DNA of 64,000 bases, from NCBI RefSeq assembly GCF_003063475.1, contig NZ_NESP01000001.1:682001-746000 (forward strand). The letters run 5' to 3'. Origin of the DNA: Limnohabitans curvus. Its GTDB lineage: Bacteria; Pseudomonadota; Gammaproteobacteria; Burkholderiales; Burkholderiaceae_C. The notes below the pieces were generated by a model that saw only the letters and a list, made by a program, of their open reading frames with translations, was not told the origin of the DNA and searched no databases. A program made the position numbers and the translations under genes. How positions within the stretch are numbered: position 1 is the stretch's first letter; every line of letters starts with the position of its first letter. Below, piece by piece: positions 16,848-24,885 of this stretch.

Positions 16848-18020
16848 ATGAGCCTCACTGAGAACGCCAACCTGCAAGGCGCCCTCGCGGGCCTGCGCGT
16901 GATCGACCTGACGGGCGTGGTGCTGGGCCCCTACGCCACGCAAATTTTGGGCGACTACGGCGCAGACGTCATCAAGATCGAACCCCCCAGTGGCGACATC
17001 ATGCGCCACGCGGGCCCGATGAAGCACCCAGGCATGGGCCACATCTTCATCAACGCCAACCGCAACAAACGCTCGGTGGTCCTTGATTTGCGACAGCCCG
17101 AGCAACGCGAGCAGTTGCTGGCCTTGTGCAAAACCGCTGATGTGTTGACCTACAACATTCGCCCGGCATCCATGGCGCGGTTGGGCTTGTCGTTTGACAC
17201 CCTGCACGCGATCAACCCACGTTTGGTGGTGTGCGGTGCGTATGGCTACAGCGAAGGCGGCCCCTACTCGGACTGGCCCGCGTATGACGATCTAATTCAG
17301 GGCGCAGCCTGCATCCCTTGGTTAATGACACAAAGCGGCAGCCCCGAGCCACGCTATGTGCCCGCCACCTTTGCCGATCGCGTGACTGGGCTCAACATGG
17401 TGCATGCCGTGTTGGCGGCCGTCATCGCGCGCTACCGCACGGGTTTAGGACAACACGTGGAAGTGCCCATGTTTGAATGTTTGCTGCAGTTTGTGCTGGG
17501 CGAGCATTTGAGTGGCGAAACATGGCAACCGCCCATCGCCCCCATGGGCTACACGCGCATGCTGTCGGCCAACCGCAAACCGTATCAAACGCAAGATGGC
17601 TACATCTGTGCGCTTATGTACAACGACGCACATTGGCAAGCGTTTTTAAAACTCGTGGGTCAGCCTGATTTATTTCAAACCGATGCCCGCTTCAGCACCC
17701 ACGTCGAACGCCTCAAGCACATCGACGCGCTCTACGCCTTTGTGGGCGAACACATGCGCGCCCGCACCAGCGCCGAGTGGATGAAAGACTTCACCACGCA
17801 CGACATTCCCGTCATGCCCATGATGAAACTGGATGATCTGCTGACCGACCCGCACCTGGCCGCCACACAGGCGTGGCTAGACGTACCGCATCCGTTTGAG
17901 GGCATGCTGCGTCAGTTGCGTCCGCCTGTGCGCATGAGTGACACACCCACAGGGGTGTGGCGCCCTGCGCCGCGTTTGGGTGAACACACAGAAGAAGTGC
18001 TGAACAGCCTCACAACTTAA
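16848..18020 (+). CDS. Family III CoA-transferase (CaiB/BaiF type)
   Basis: A cytoplasmic enzyme that moves CoA between carboxylic acids. The 390-residue protein shows GLRVIDLTGVVLGPYATQILGDYGADVIKIEPPSGD, NRNKRSVVLDLRQPEQ, the central GAYGYSEGGPYSDWPAYDDLIQGA region where the catalytic Asp lies, and VEVPMFECLLQFVLGEHL. It is immediately downstream of a Bug receptor, a pairing often seen in Comamonadaceae and Alcaligenaceae. The acid handled cannot be read from the sequence. Confidence 0.93.
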   Translation: MSLTENANLQGALAGLRVIDLTGVVLGPYATQILGDYGADVIKIEPPSGDIMRHAGPMKHPGMGHIFINANRNKRSVVLDLRQPEQREQLLALCKTADVLTYNIRPASMARLGLSFDTLHAINPRLVVCGAYGYSEGGPYSDWPAYDDLIQGAACIPWLMTQSGSPEPRYVPATFADRVTGLNMVHAVLAAVIARYRTGLGQHVEVPMFECLLQFVLGEHLSGETWQPPIAPMGYTRMLSANRKPYQTQDGYICALMYNDAHWQAFLKLVGQPDLFQTDARFSTHVERLKHIDALYAFVGEHMRARTSAEWMKDFTTHDIPVMPMMKLDDLLTDPHLAATQAWLDVPHPFEGMLRQLRPPVRMSDTPTGVWRPAPRLGEHTEEVLNSLTT

Positions 18021-18071
18021 CGGTCTGTGCTACAACTGTTGCGCCTACCGTCGCAGCAATTGGAACAGCAC

Positions 18072-20546
18072 ATGCACACCACCACCCAGCCACTCAGCGC
18101 CGCCACAGTGCCAGCCGCAGACTTGCGGCTGACCATTCACCCCACAGAGCTGGGCTTTGGCAACACCTCTGAATTGGTGACACAAGCCCTGCCGTGGATT
18201 GGCCAACAACGTGCTGAAACAGCAGCGCGCTTTGGCTTGGAAATGGAGCAAACCAACTACAACCTGTTTGTGTTGGGCGAAATCGGCAGTGGCCGTTCCA
18301 CCCTGCTTCAACAGATGATGCGCAGCGTGGCCGCCAAACGGCCTGTACCACCCGACCTGTGCTACTTGCACAACTTTGACACACCCGAGCATCCTCACGC
18401 CTTGCACATGCCTGCTGGTGAAGGCCGCAAGCTGCGCCTGCACATGGCGCAGCTCACCAAGATGCTGCTCACAGAAATCCCCAAGCGATTGAGCGCGCAA
18501 GACTTCAAGGTCGAAAGCGAACACATCGAGAAAACGTACAAACAAGAAGAAGACCGCGCCTATGCCGTGCTCGATGCATTTGCAGAGGCGCGCAGCTTCT
18601 CACTGTTTCGCGAAGGCGGGCATTTGGTGTTCACCTTGCGCGATGACAAAGGCATGCCCCTCACCGAAGCCGAAGCATTGGCACTGCCCAAAGAACGCCG
18701 CACAGCCATCGACCAAGCCGAGTTAGAGCTGCGCGCCGAGATTGCCAATTTTCTCGACAAAACACGCCCCATTGACCGTGTGAAAAACGAAGGCTTGGCA
18801 GCCCTGCGTCGCCAAACCATCAAACCCATGTTGACCCAAGAATTAGGACGCATTCAAGAGGCCTTGACCAAACAAAGCCAAGACAACACGAAGCTCACGC
18901 ATTATTTTCACAAGGTGATGGCCGACGTGTTGGAACACATTGAACTGTTTGAGCCGCATGACGACGATGAAAACGAAGAAGAAACACGTCTCGAAGCCCT
19001 CGACACCCTGCTGCTGCGCTACCGCGTGAACGTAGCCGTGGACAACCACGACACACAAGGCGCGCCCGTGTTGGTGGAAGACAACCCCGTGTTTCGCACC
19101 TTGTTTGGCAGCGTGGAATACCAAACCGAAGACGATGTGTTGATGACCGACTTCTCGCGCATCCGTGCGGGCAGCTTGCTCAAAGCCCATGGCGGTTTTT
19201 TGATGCTGCATGTGCGCGACCTGCTCACCGATGCGCTGGTGTGGGAAAAGCTCTCGCGGTTTTTGCGCAGTGGTCGTTTGCAAATTGAAGAATCGGGCTT
19301 GCACCTCTCGCCCATTGCCGCCGTGGCGCTAGAGCCCGAGGCGGTGCAGATTGACGTGAAGATGGTGTTGATTGGCACCGTCGAGGAATACTACGTGCTG
19401 CAAGAAGGCGCGCCCGAATTCTTCCGCCGCTTCATGTGCAAAGTGGAGTTTGCTGAGAGCTTTCCTGCCAGCGCAGACACACACCGTGCCTCCGCCGTCT
19501 TTGTGGCGCACAGCTGCCAACGCTTAGGCTTGCCACACTTCAATGCCGATGCGGTGGCCCGCTTGATTGAATGCACACACCGCGAGGTGGATGACCAAAC
19601 ACGCCAAAGCGCGTTGTTCTCGCACACCGAATCACTCATCATTGAAAGCGCCAACCACGCACGCCAACGCGGCGCAGACAAAGTGCAAGCCGCCGATGTC
19701 GATGCGGCCATCGCCGCACGCGACTTCAGAAACGGGTACATCGAGCAACGCTTGCAAGAGTCCATCACCGATGGCGAACGGCTCATTTCTTTGCAAGGCG
19801 AAAAAGTGGGCCAGCTCAATGGCCTCACCGTCATCGAGCTGGGTGACCATTCATTTGGCTTTCCCGTGCGCGTCACGGCACGCACCTATGCGGGCAACGA
19901 AGGTTTGGTCAACATCGAACGCGAGGTGAAGCTGTCAGGCCCGATTCACGACAAGGGCGTGCTCATCTTGCACAGCTATTTGTCGGCTCTGTTTTCGCAC
20001 ATCGCACCTTTGGCGCTCAACGCCTCGGTGGTGTTCGAGCAAGAGTACAGCGGCGTCGAGGGTGACTCTGCCTCGTGCGCCGAGCTGTACGTCCTGCTGT
20101 CCTCACTCTCAGGCTTGCCTCTTAGACAAAACATCGCAGTCACCGGCGCGGTCAATCAAAACGGGGAAATCTTGCCCGTGGGTGGCGTGAACGAAAAAAT
20201 CGAAGGCTTCTTTCGCACCTGCAAAACGCAAGGTTTGGATGGCACGCAAGGCGCGTTGATTCCACGTCGCAACCGCCACCACTTGATGCTCAGCCAAGAA
20301 GTGGTCGATGCCGTGGCTCAAGGCCAATTTCACATTTACACCGCAGAACATGCCAGTGAAGGGGCTGAGCTTTTGATGGGTGCTGCTTTTGGCAAAGAGC
20401 TCAAAGGGGGAAGCTATGAAGCGCAAAGCATCCTCGCCCTGGCCGATAAAACTTTGCAAGCCTACCGACGCGCCTGCCACAAAGAGCCCACACAAAACAT
20501 ACGACACATGAGTCACAAATTTCAAAACCAATCCGACGGTAAATAA
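18072..20546 (+). CDS. LonB-like ATP-dependent protease (AAA + Lon S16 domain)
   Basis: A soluble Lon-related protease with an N-terminal AAA-type ATPase region, a helical insert, and a C-terminal Lon peptidase domain. The 824-residue product starts at the ATG at 18072; an upstream GTG adds 15 unlikely residues. The nucleotide loop reads LGEIGSGRSTLL (about residues 67-78) with Arg where classical Walker A loops have Lys. The catalytic dyad is Ser666 in EGDSASCAE and Lys709 in GGVNEKIEGF, matching Lon proteases. It is unlike LonA in lacking the LAN domain. A terminator follows directly. Substrates are unknown. Confidence 0.88.
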   Translation: MHTTTQPLSAATVPAADLRLTIHPTELGFGNTSELVTQALPWIGQQRAETAARFGLEMEQTNYNLFVLGEIGSGRSTLLQQMMRSVAAKRPVPPDLCYLHNFDTPEHPHALHMPAGEGRKLRLHMAQLTKMLLTEIPKRLSAQDFKVESEHIEKTYKQEEDRAYAVLDAFAEARSFSLFREGGHLVFTLRDDKGMPLTEAEALALPKERRTAIDQAELELRAEIANFLDKTRPIDRVKNEGLAALRRQTIKPMLTQELGRIQEALTKQSQDNTKLTHYFHKVMADVLEHIELFEPHDDDENEEETRLEALDTLLLRYRVNVAVDNHDTQGAPVLVEDNPVFRTLFGSVEYQTEDDVLMTDFSRIRAGSLLKAHGGFLMLHVRDLLTDALVWEKLSRFLRSGRLQIEESGLHLSPIAAVALEPEAVQIDVKMVLIGTVEEYYVLQEGAPEFFRRFMCKVEFAESFPASADTHRASAVFVAHSCQRLGLPHFNADAVARLIECTHREVDDQTRQSALFSHTESLIIESANHARQRGADKVQAADVDAAIAARDFRNGYIEQRLQESITDGERLISLQGEKVGQLNGLTVIELGDHSFGFPVRVTARTYAGNEGLVNIEREVKLSGPIHDKGVLILHSYLSALFSHIAPLALNASVVFEQEYSGVEGDSASCAELYVLLSSLSGLPLRQNIAVTGAVNQNGEILPVGGVNEKIEGFFRTCKTQGLDGTQGALIPRRNRHHLMLSQEVVDAVAQGQFHIYTAEHASEGAELLMGAAFGKELKGGSYEAQSILALADKTLQAYRRACHKEPTQNIRHMSHKFQNQSDGK

Positions 20547-20571
20547 AAAAGCCCCACAGTGTGGGGCTTTT
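20547..20571. terminator. Bidirectional terminator between lonB-like gene and cytochrome c4
   Basis: AAAAGCCCCAC (20547-20557) and GTGGGGCTTTT (20561-20571) form a perfect 11-base stem with a 3-base loop. A-run and T-run flanks let it stop transcription from both convergent genes. Confidence 0.9.
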
Positions 20572-20590
20572 GTTTGGGCAAACCGTTGAC

Positions 20591-21253
20591 TTAGCGGAAC
20601 TTGCTTTGCGGCACGGTTTTCAAATCGCCCTGCTGTGCGGCCATGTAGTTGGCCAGCTCTTTCAGCTCAGCATTGCTGAACTGCTTGGCCACACCACCCA
20701 TCACACCGTTGCTGCGGCCCCACGTGGCGGCACCTTCCACCTTGTAAGACTTCAAAGCCACAAACAAGTAGTCGGCATTTTGGCCAGCGATCTTGGGATA
20801 GCTGGGATCAATCGGTTTGGCAAAATTTTCGCCATGGCATGAGGCACATGCACCTTTGGTCAGCAAAGCGGCCACTTTGGCGTTGGGCTCTTTGGCTTTG
20901 TCAGGCAGCGATGCACCTTCGACCTTGCCATGGTTGGCGTAATAAGCCGAGATATCGGCCATGTCTTGGTCACTCAAGCTGTCGGCAATGCCGCGCATGG
21001 TGGGGTGTTTGCGCTCGCCTTTTTTGTAGGCGTTCAAAACAGTGGTGATGTATTTTTCGTTTTGGCCAGAAATTTTGGGAACCTTATAAACTTCGGGAAA
21101 ACTGGCCTGGTAACCGACGATGCCGTGGCAGCCGATGCACATGGCAATTTTCTTTTCACCTGCGTTAGCATCACCTTTGATGTCTTGCGCAAATGCCAGT
21201 GAAGACACGGCAGATACAGTCAGAGCAAACGCGATCGAGACAATCTTTTTCAT
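20591..21253 (-). CDS. Dihaem cytochrome c4
   Basis: A periplasmic two-domain electron carrier, usually between the bc1 complex and terminal oxidases. The 220-residue product starts at ATG 21253 and has a signal peptide ending SSLAFAQD. The two haem sites are CIGCHG in the first half and CASCHGEN in the second, each followed by the c4-type segments KVPKISGQNEKYI and YPKIAGQNADYLFVALKSYK. It is divergent from the MoxR gene with a 50-base gap, which must hold both promoters. Confidence 0.92.
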   Translation of the reverse strand: MKKIVSIAFALTVSAVSSLAFAQDIKGDANAGEKKIAMCIGCHGIVGYQASFPEVYKVPKISGQNEKYITTVLNAYKKGERKHPTMRGIADSLSDQDMADISAYYANHGKVEGASLPDKAKEPNAKVAALLTKGACASCHGENFAKPIDPSYPKIAGQNADYLFVALKSYKVEGAATWGRSNGVMGGVAKQFSNAELKELANYMAAQQGDLKTVPQSKFR

Positions 21254-21309
21254 ATGCAAACCACAATCCCTAGAGGTTGATGTAACCCAAATAATAGACG
21301 GAACTACCC

Positions 21310-22164
21310 ATGAAATTCAAAGGCACTGACACCTACGTTGCAACCCAAGACTTGATGCTCGCGGTCAACGCAGCCATCGCGCTCAAGCGGCCCTTGCTGG
21401 TCAAGGGAGAACCAGGCACAGGCAAGACTATGCTTGCAGAAGAGGTGTCCCAAGCCCTGGGTTTACCCCTGTTGCAATGGCACATCAAATCCACGACCAA
21501 GGCCCAGCAAGGCCTGTACGAATACGACGCAGTGAGTCGTCTACGTGACAGCCAAATGGCGGATCCCGAAAGTGCAGCACGCGTCAAAGACATCAACAAC
21601 TACATCCTCAAAGGTGTGTTGTGGCAGGCGTTCACCTCCGAGCAACCGGTGGCTTTGTTGATTGACGAGATCGACAAAGCTGACATCGAGTTTCCCAACG
21701 ACCTGTTACGCGAACTCGACCGCATGGAGTTTTATTGCTACGAGACGCGCCAGCTCATCAAAGCGAAAACCCGCCCTTTGGTGTTCATCACCTCGAACAA
21801 CGAGAAAGAGCTGCCCGACGCGTTCTTGCGTCGCTGCTTCTTCCACTACATCAAGTTCCCGGATGCCGACACCATGCGCCACATCGTGCAGGTGCACTTC
21901 CCCACCATCAAGCAAGACTTGCTAAGCGTGGCGATGAAAACCTTCTTTGACATTCGCAACTTACCTGGCTTGAAGAAAAAGCCATCGACCAGTGAGCTGA
22001 TTGATTGGCTCAAGTTGTTGGTAGCCGAAGACATCCCACTTGAAGCCCTGCAAACCGCAGACGACAAAGTGTCCATCCCGCCACTCGTGGGCGCCCTGTT
22101 GAAAAATGAACAAGACACGACCTTGTTTGAAAAACTCGTGTTCATGCAAAGCCGCAACCGTTAA
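21310..22164 (+). CDS. MoxR-family AAA+ ATPase
   Basis: A cytoplasmic AAA+ chaperone ATPase, 284 residues, thought to act with a VWA partner in maturing other proteins. It shows Walker A GEPGTGKTML (about 37-46), Walker B VALLIDEIDKAD, sensor-1 region FITSNNEKELPDAFLRRCFF and the arginine finger within LRRC. Downstream are a 71-residue membrane protein and a VWA/CoxE-like protein in the same direction with gaps of about 10 bases, so the three form an operon. The pair resembles CoxD/CoxE of CO-dehydrogenase clusters, but no such enzyme is present here. Confidence 0.93.
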   Translation: MKFKGTDTYVATQDLMLAVNAAIALKRPLLVKGEPGTGKTMLAEEVSQALGLPLLQWHIKSTTKAQQGLYEYDAVSRLRDSQMADPESAARVKDINNYILKGVLWQAFTSEQPVALLIDEIDKADIEFPNDLLRELDRMEFYCYETRQLIKAKTRPLVFITSNNEKELPDAFLRRCFFHYIKFPDADTMRHIVQVHFPTIKQDLLSVAMKTFFDIRNLPGLKKKPSTSELIDWLKLLVAEDIPLEALQTADDKVSIPPLVGALLKNEQDTTLFEKLVFMQSRNR

Positions 22165-22176
22165 AAAGAGACAACC

Positions 22177-22392
22177 ATGTTTGCATCCCTCATCGAAGGC
22201 CTGACCGACGCCATTGGTTTCGTCGTAGGCGCCCTGCTTGGCTATGGCTTGGGCGTGGCGTTTGGTTTGAATTTGTTTGCTGAAGGCTACGGCACAGGCA
22301 GCATCATTGCGATCTTACTGGTGGGCATTGGCGGCGGCATGGGCTTGCAGGCCGCACGCCGTATTCGCGCACCCAAACCAGACGCTGAGTAA
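22177..22392 (+). CDS. Small glycine-rich membrane protein between MoxR and VWA genes
   Basis: A 71-residue protein of unknown function with two hydrophobic stretches rich in Gly (IGFVVGALLGYGLGVAFGLNLF and GTGSIIAILLVGIGGGMGLQAA) and a short basic, proline-containing tail (ARRIRAPKPDAE). The glycine spacing suggests tightly packed helices. It starts 12 bases after the MoxR stop and ends 9 bases before the VWA gene, so it is probably part of that module. Confidence 0.7.
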   Translation: MFASLIEGLTDAIGFVVGALLGYGLGVAFGLNLFAEGYGTGSIIAILLVGIGGGMGLQAARRIRAPKPDAE

Positions 22393-22401
22393 AAAACAAC
22401 C

Positions 22402-23586
22402 ATGCTGATCGACTTCTTCTACACCCTGCGCGCCGCCAAGCTGCCGGTTTCGGTGAAGGAGTACCTCACCCTGCTTGAGGCGCTGCAAGCCCAAGTGGTG
22501 GGCCCCGGCAGCGATGCCTGCAGCATGGATGACTTTTATGTGTTGAGCCGCCTCATCCTCGTCAAAGACGAAAAGCACTACGACAAGTTCGACCGCGCGT
22601 TCGGTGCCTACTTCAAAGGCGTGGAGCTGCTGACCGACTTCACCCAAGAAGTGCCGTTGGATTGGTTAGAAAAAATTCTTCAAAAAGAACTCACGCCTGA
22701 GCAAAAAGCTGCCATTGAAAAAATGGGCTGGGACGAGTTGATGGAGACCTTGAAGAAACGCCTCGAAGAACAAAAAGAACGTCACGAAGGTGGCAACAAA
22801 TGGATTGGCACGGGTGGCACATCGCCCTTTGGCAATGGTGGCTACAACCCACAAGGCATTCGCATCGGTGGCAAGGGCGGCAACCGAAGTGCCGTCAAGG
22901 TGTGGGACCAACGCGCCTACCGCGACTACGACGACACCCAAGAGCTGGGCACACGCAACATCAAAGTGGCCTTGCGTCGCTTGCGCCGCTTTGCACGAGA
23001 AGGATCGGTCGAAGAACTCGACCTCGACGGCACCATTCACAAGACTGCAGCTAACGCCGGTTTCTTGGATATCTTGATGCGCCCCGAGCGCCACAACAAT
23101 GTGAAGGTGTTGTTGCTCATGGATGTGGGCGGCACCATGGACGACCACATTGCCCGCGTCGAAGAACTGTTCAGCGCAGCCAAAGCCGAGTTCAAACACC
23201 TGGAGTTTTATTACTTCCACAACTGCGTGTACGACTTCATGTGGCGCAACAACAAACGCCGCTATGCCGAGAAGTTTGAAACCTGGGACATCATTCGTAA
23301 GTACAACAAAGACTACAAGCTCATCTTCATTGGCGACGCCACCATGAGCCCGCATGAAATTGTGCAGCCCGGTGGCAGCGTGGAATACAACAACGAAGAA
23401 GCCGGTGCCGAGTGGCTACAACGTCTCTTGCACGCATTTCCCAAGTTTGCCTGGATCAATCCCGAACCCCAAGGCGTGTGGGAATACCGCCAAAGCATTG
23501 CCATCATTCAACAAATCGTCAGCAACCGCATGTACCCGCTCACACTCAAAGGCTTGGAAGAAGCCATGCGAATGCTGAGCAAGTGA
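22402..23586 (+). CDS. VWA-domain protein, CoxE-like
   Basis: A 394-residue protein with an N-terminal helical region and a C-terminal von Willebrand A fold, the usual partner of a MoxR ATPase. The metal-ion site that is D-x-S-x-S in canonical VWA domains reads D-V-G-G-T here (Asp241, Gly243, Thr245), so metal binding may be altered. Further VWA elements are YYFHNCVYDFMW and LIFIGDATMSPHEI. GTGGTSPFGNGGYNPQGIRIGG is a Gly-rich linker. No signal peptide is seen, so it acts in the cytoplasm. Confidence 0.88.
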   Translation: MLIDFFYTLRAAKLPVSVKEYLTLLEALQAQVVGPGSDACSMDDFYVLSRLILVKDEKHYDKFDRAFGAYFKGVELLTDFTQEVPLDWLEKILQKELTPEQKAAIEKMGWDELMETLKKRLEEQKERHEGGNKWIGTGGTSPFGNGGYNPQGIRIGGKGGNRSAVKVWDQRAYRDYDDTQELGTRNIKVALRRLRRFAREGSVEELDLDGTIHKTAANAGFLDILMRPERHNNVKVLLLMDVGGTMDDHIARVEELFSAAKAEFKHLEFYYFHNCVYDFMWRNNKRRYAEKFETWDIIRKYNKDYKLIFIGDATMSPHEIVQPGGSVEYNNEEAGAEWLQRLLHAFPKFAWINPEPQGVWEYRQSIAIIQQIVSNRMYPLTLKGLEEAMRMLSK

Positions 23587-23608
23587 CACCGTAAAATACA
23601 CACCGGCT

Positions 23609-23683
23609 GCCGCCATAGTTCAATGGATAGAACGACTCCCTCCTAAGGTGTAGATACAGGTTCGATTCCTGTTGGAGGCACCA
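23609..23683 (+). tRNA. tRNA-Arg (anticodon CCU)
   Basis: A 75-base cloverleaf ending in an encoded CCA. The acceptor arms are GCCGCCA (23609-23615) and TGGAGGC (23673-23679), the D-stem is GTTC/GAAC, the anticodon loop CTCCTAA carries CCT, and the T-arm is ACAGG-TTCGATT-CCTGT. It would read AGG codons. Two stem positions are mismatched: 4-69 (G-A) in the acceptor and 29-41 (U-U) in the anticodon stem. Confidence 0.9.
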
Positions 23684-23697
23684 TCCCAACTCAGCTA

Positions 23698-24375
23698 TTA
23701 CCCCACAGGGCGCTTCTTCTCTTGACCGATCCAATAGCAGTCACACGAGAGCGCTTCTAAGCCTTTGCGGTTGATGACCTCAATCTCACCTCGCCGCGAT
23801 TCGATGTAGCCCAAACCTGTCAGTCGTTTCAACGACAACGTCATTGCCTCGCGTCGGAACCCCAAAATGCCGGACAGCTCTTTGTGTGTGATGGCAATTT
23901 TGGATGTCGAGATGCGGTCCAGCGTGATGAGCATCCAACGAATCAACTGCTGCTCCAGACTGTGGTGTTTGCCGCAGGCAATCGATTGTGAAAGTTGCAT
24001 CAGCATACGGCGCATGGCAGTCATGGCAACCCGCATGTAGACAGGGCAAAACAAATACTCTCGCTGCAAGATACTCATAGGTAGGCGATAGGCCAAGCCT
24101 GAACTTCTGACATAAGCGCGATAAAAGCTTGGCGCATTCAAAGCTCCCACGGTGCTGGACTTACCCAACATGTAGGTCTCCACGCTGTAGCCATCAGCCA
24201 TGTCAATCATCATCGACACAATCGCACCAACGGGGTAATACACATGGGTTGGTATGTCTCCCATTTTAAAAATCGTCTCACCTTTTACAAGGGAAACCAG
24301 CTCCATGTGGGGGGCTAATTTTTCATACTCAGACGCTGGCAATTCTGCTAGTAATGTATTGAAACGAGGTGTCAT
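23698..24375 (-). CDS. Crp/Fnr-family transcription regulator
   Basis: A 225-residue DNA-binding regulator with an N-terminal cyclic-nucleotide-binding-like barrel and a C-terminal winged helix. The HTH reads ITHKELSGILGFRREAMTLSLKRL. The barrel has no FNR-type iron-sulfur cysteine cluster and lacks the standard phosphate-binding GE...R pattern, so neither oxygen nor cAMP sensing can be assumed. It lies 96 bases downstream of a small cytochrome c gene on the same strand; TAAGC-AAAA-GCTTA (24400-24413) in that gap may be a binding site. Targets are unknown. Confidence 0.85.
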   Translation of the reverse strand: MTPRFNTLLAELPASEYEKLAPHMELVSLVKGETIFKMGDIPTHVYYPVGAIVSMMIDMADGYSVETYMLGKSSTVGALNAPSFYRAYVRSSGLAYRLPMSILQREYLFCPVYMRVAMTAMRRMLMQLSQSIACGKHHSLEQQLIRWMLITLDRISTSKIAITHKELSGILGFRREAMTLSLKRLTGLGYIESRRGEIEVINRKGLEALSCDCYWIGQEKKRPVG

Positions 24376-24471
24376 TCTTCAAGGTCAAAAACTTATTAAT
24401 AAGCAAAAGCTTACCTATTGTGATGATGACTTTACATGACCTAACGCATACAAAACTGATGAAAGAAAACA

Positions 24472-24807
24472 TCACACTGAAAGGCCCATGATCCATTTGA
24501 CAATTTTTTTCGCCTCGTCATTGCTGACCAAGGGCCGCTCCTGGGAATTAGGCATATTTGCCTTTGAACTCCAGTGCTGCCCACCACCGTCTTGGGTACC
24601 TTGTTGAATCGTCGACATCAGCAGCTGCTCAGCCACTGGGTTACCTTTCCAACGCTTGGCAATGCGCTGAAATGAAGGGCCGATGCGCTCAGCCGTGACA
24701 TCGTGACACTGCATGCATTGCTTGTCTTTGACCAGATTGACATCCGCAAATGAGGATGTGCTCATGCCCAGCATGAGGATCAGCAAAATCTTTTCAACTC
24801 TGTCCAT
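24472..24807 (-). CDS. Small monohaem cytochrome c
   Basis: A 111-residue secreted class I cytochrome. The start at 24807 follows AGGAG with good spacing. The signal peptide is MDRVEKILLILMLGMSTSSFA, and the haem site is CMQCH (Cys31, Cys34, His35), followed by the typical IGPSFQRIAKRWKG and a candidate axial Met in KANMPNSQERPL. It resembles cytochrome c551/c552 electron carriers. It sits between the SulP transporter and the Crp-family regulator on the same strand. Confidence 0.87.
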   Translation of the reverse strand: MDRVEKILLILMLGMSTSSFADVNLVKDKQCMQCHDVTAERIGPSFQRIAKRWKGNPVAEQLLMSTIQQGTQDGGGQHWSSKANMPNSQERPLVSNDEAKKIVKWIMGLSV

Positions 24808-24885
24808 GTTTCGTGCTCCTTGAATGGCGAAATGCCATCTCGACGCTACCAGCGCGACGCAAGAAACAGTGTGTGACACATCACA

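Noticed and set aside
22666..23355. 229-codon frame opposite the VWA gene
   Set aside because: It is a shadow of the conserved CoxE-like protein and shows no known domain.
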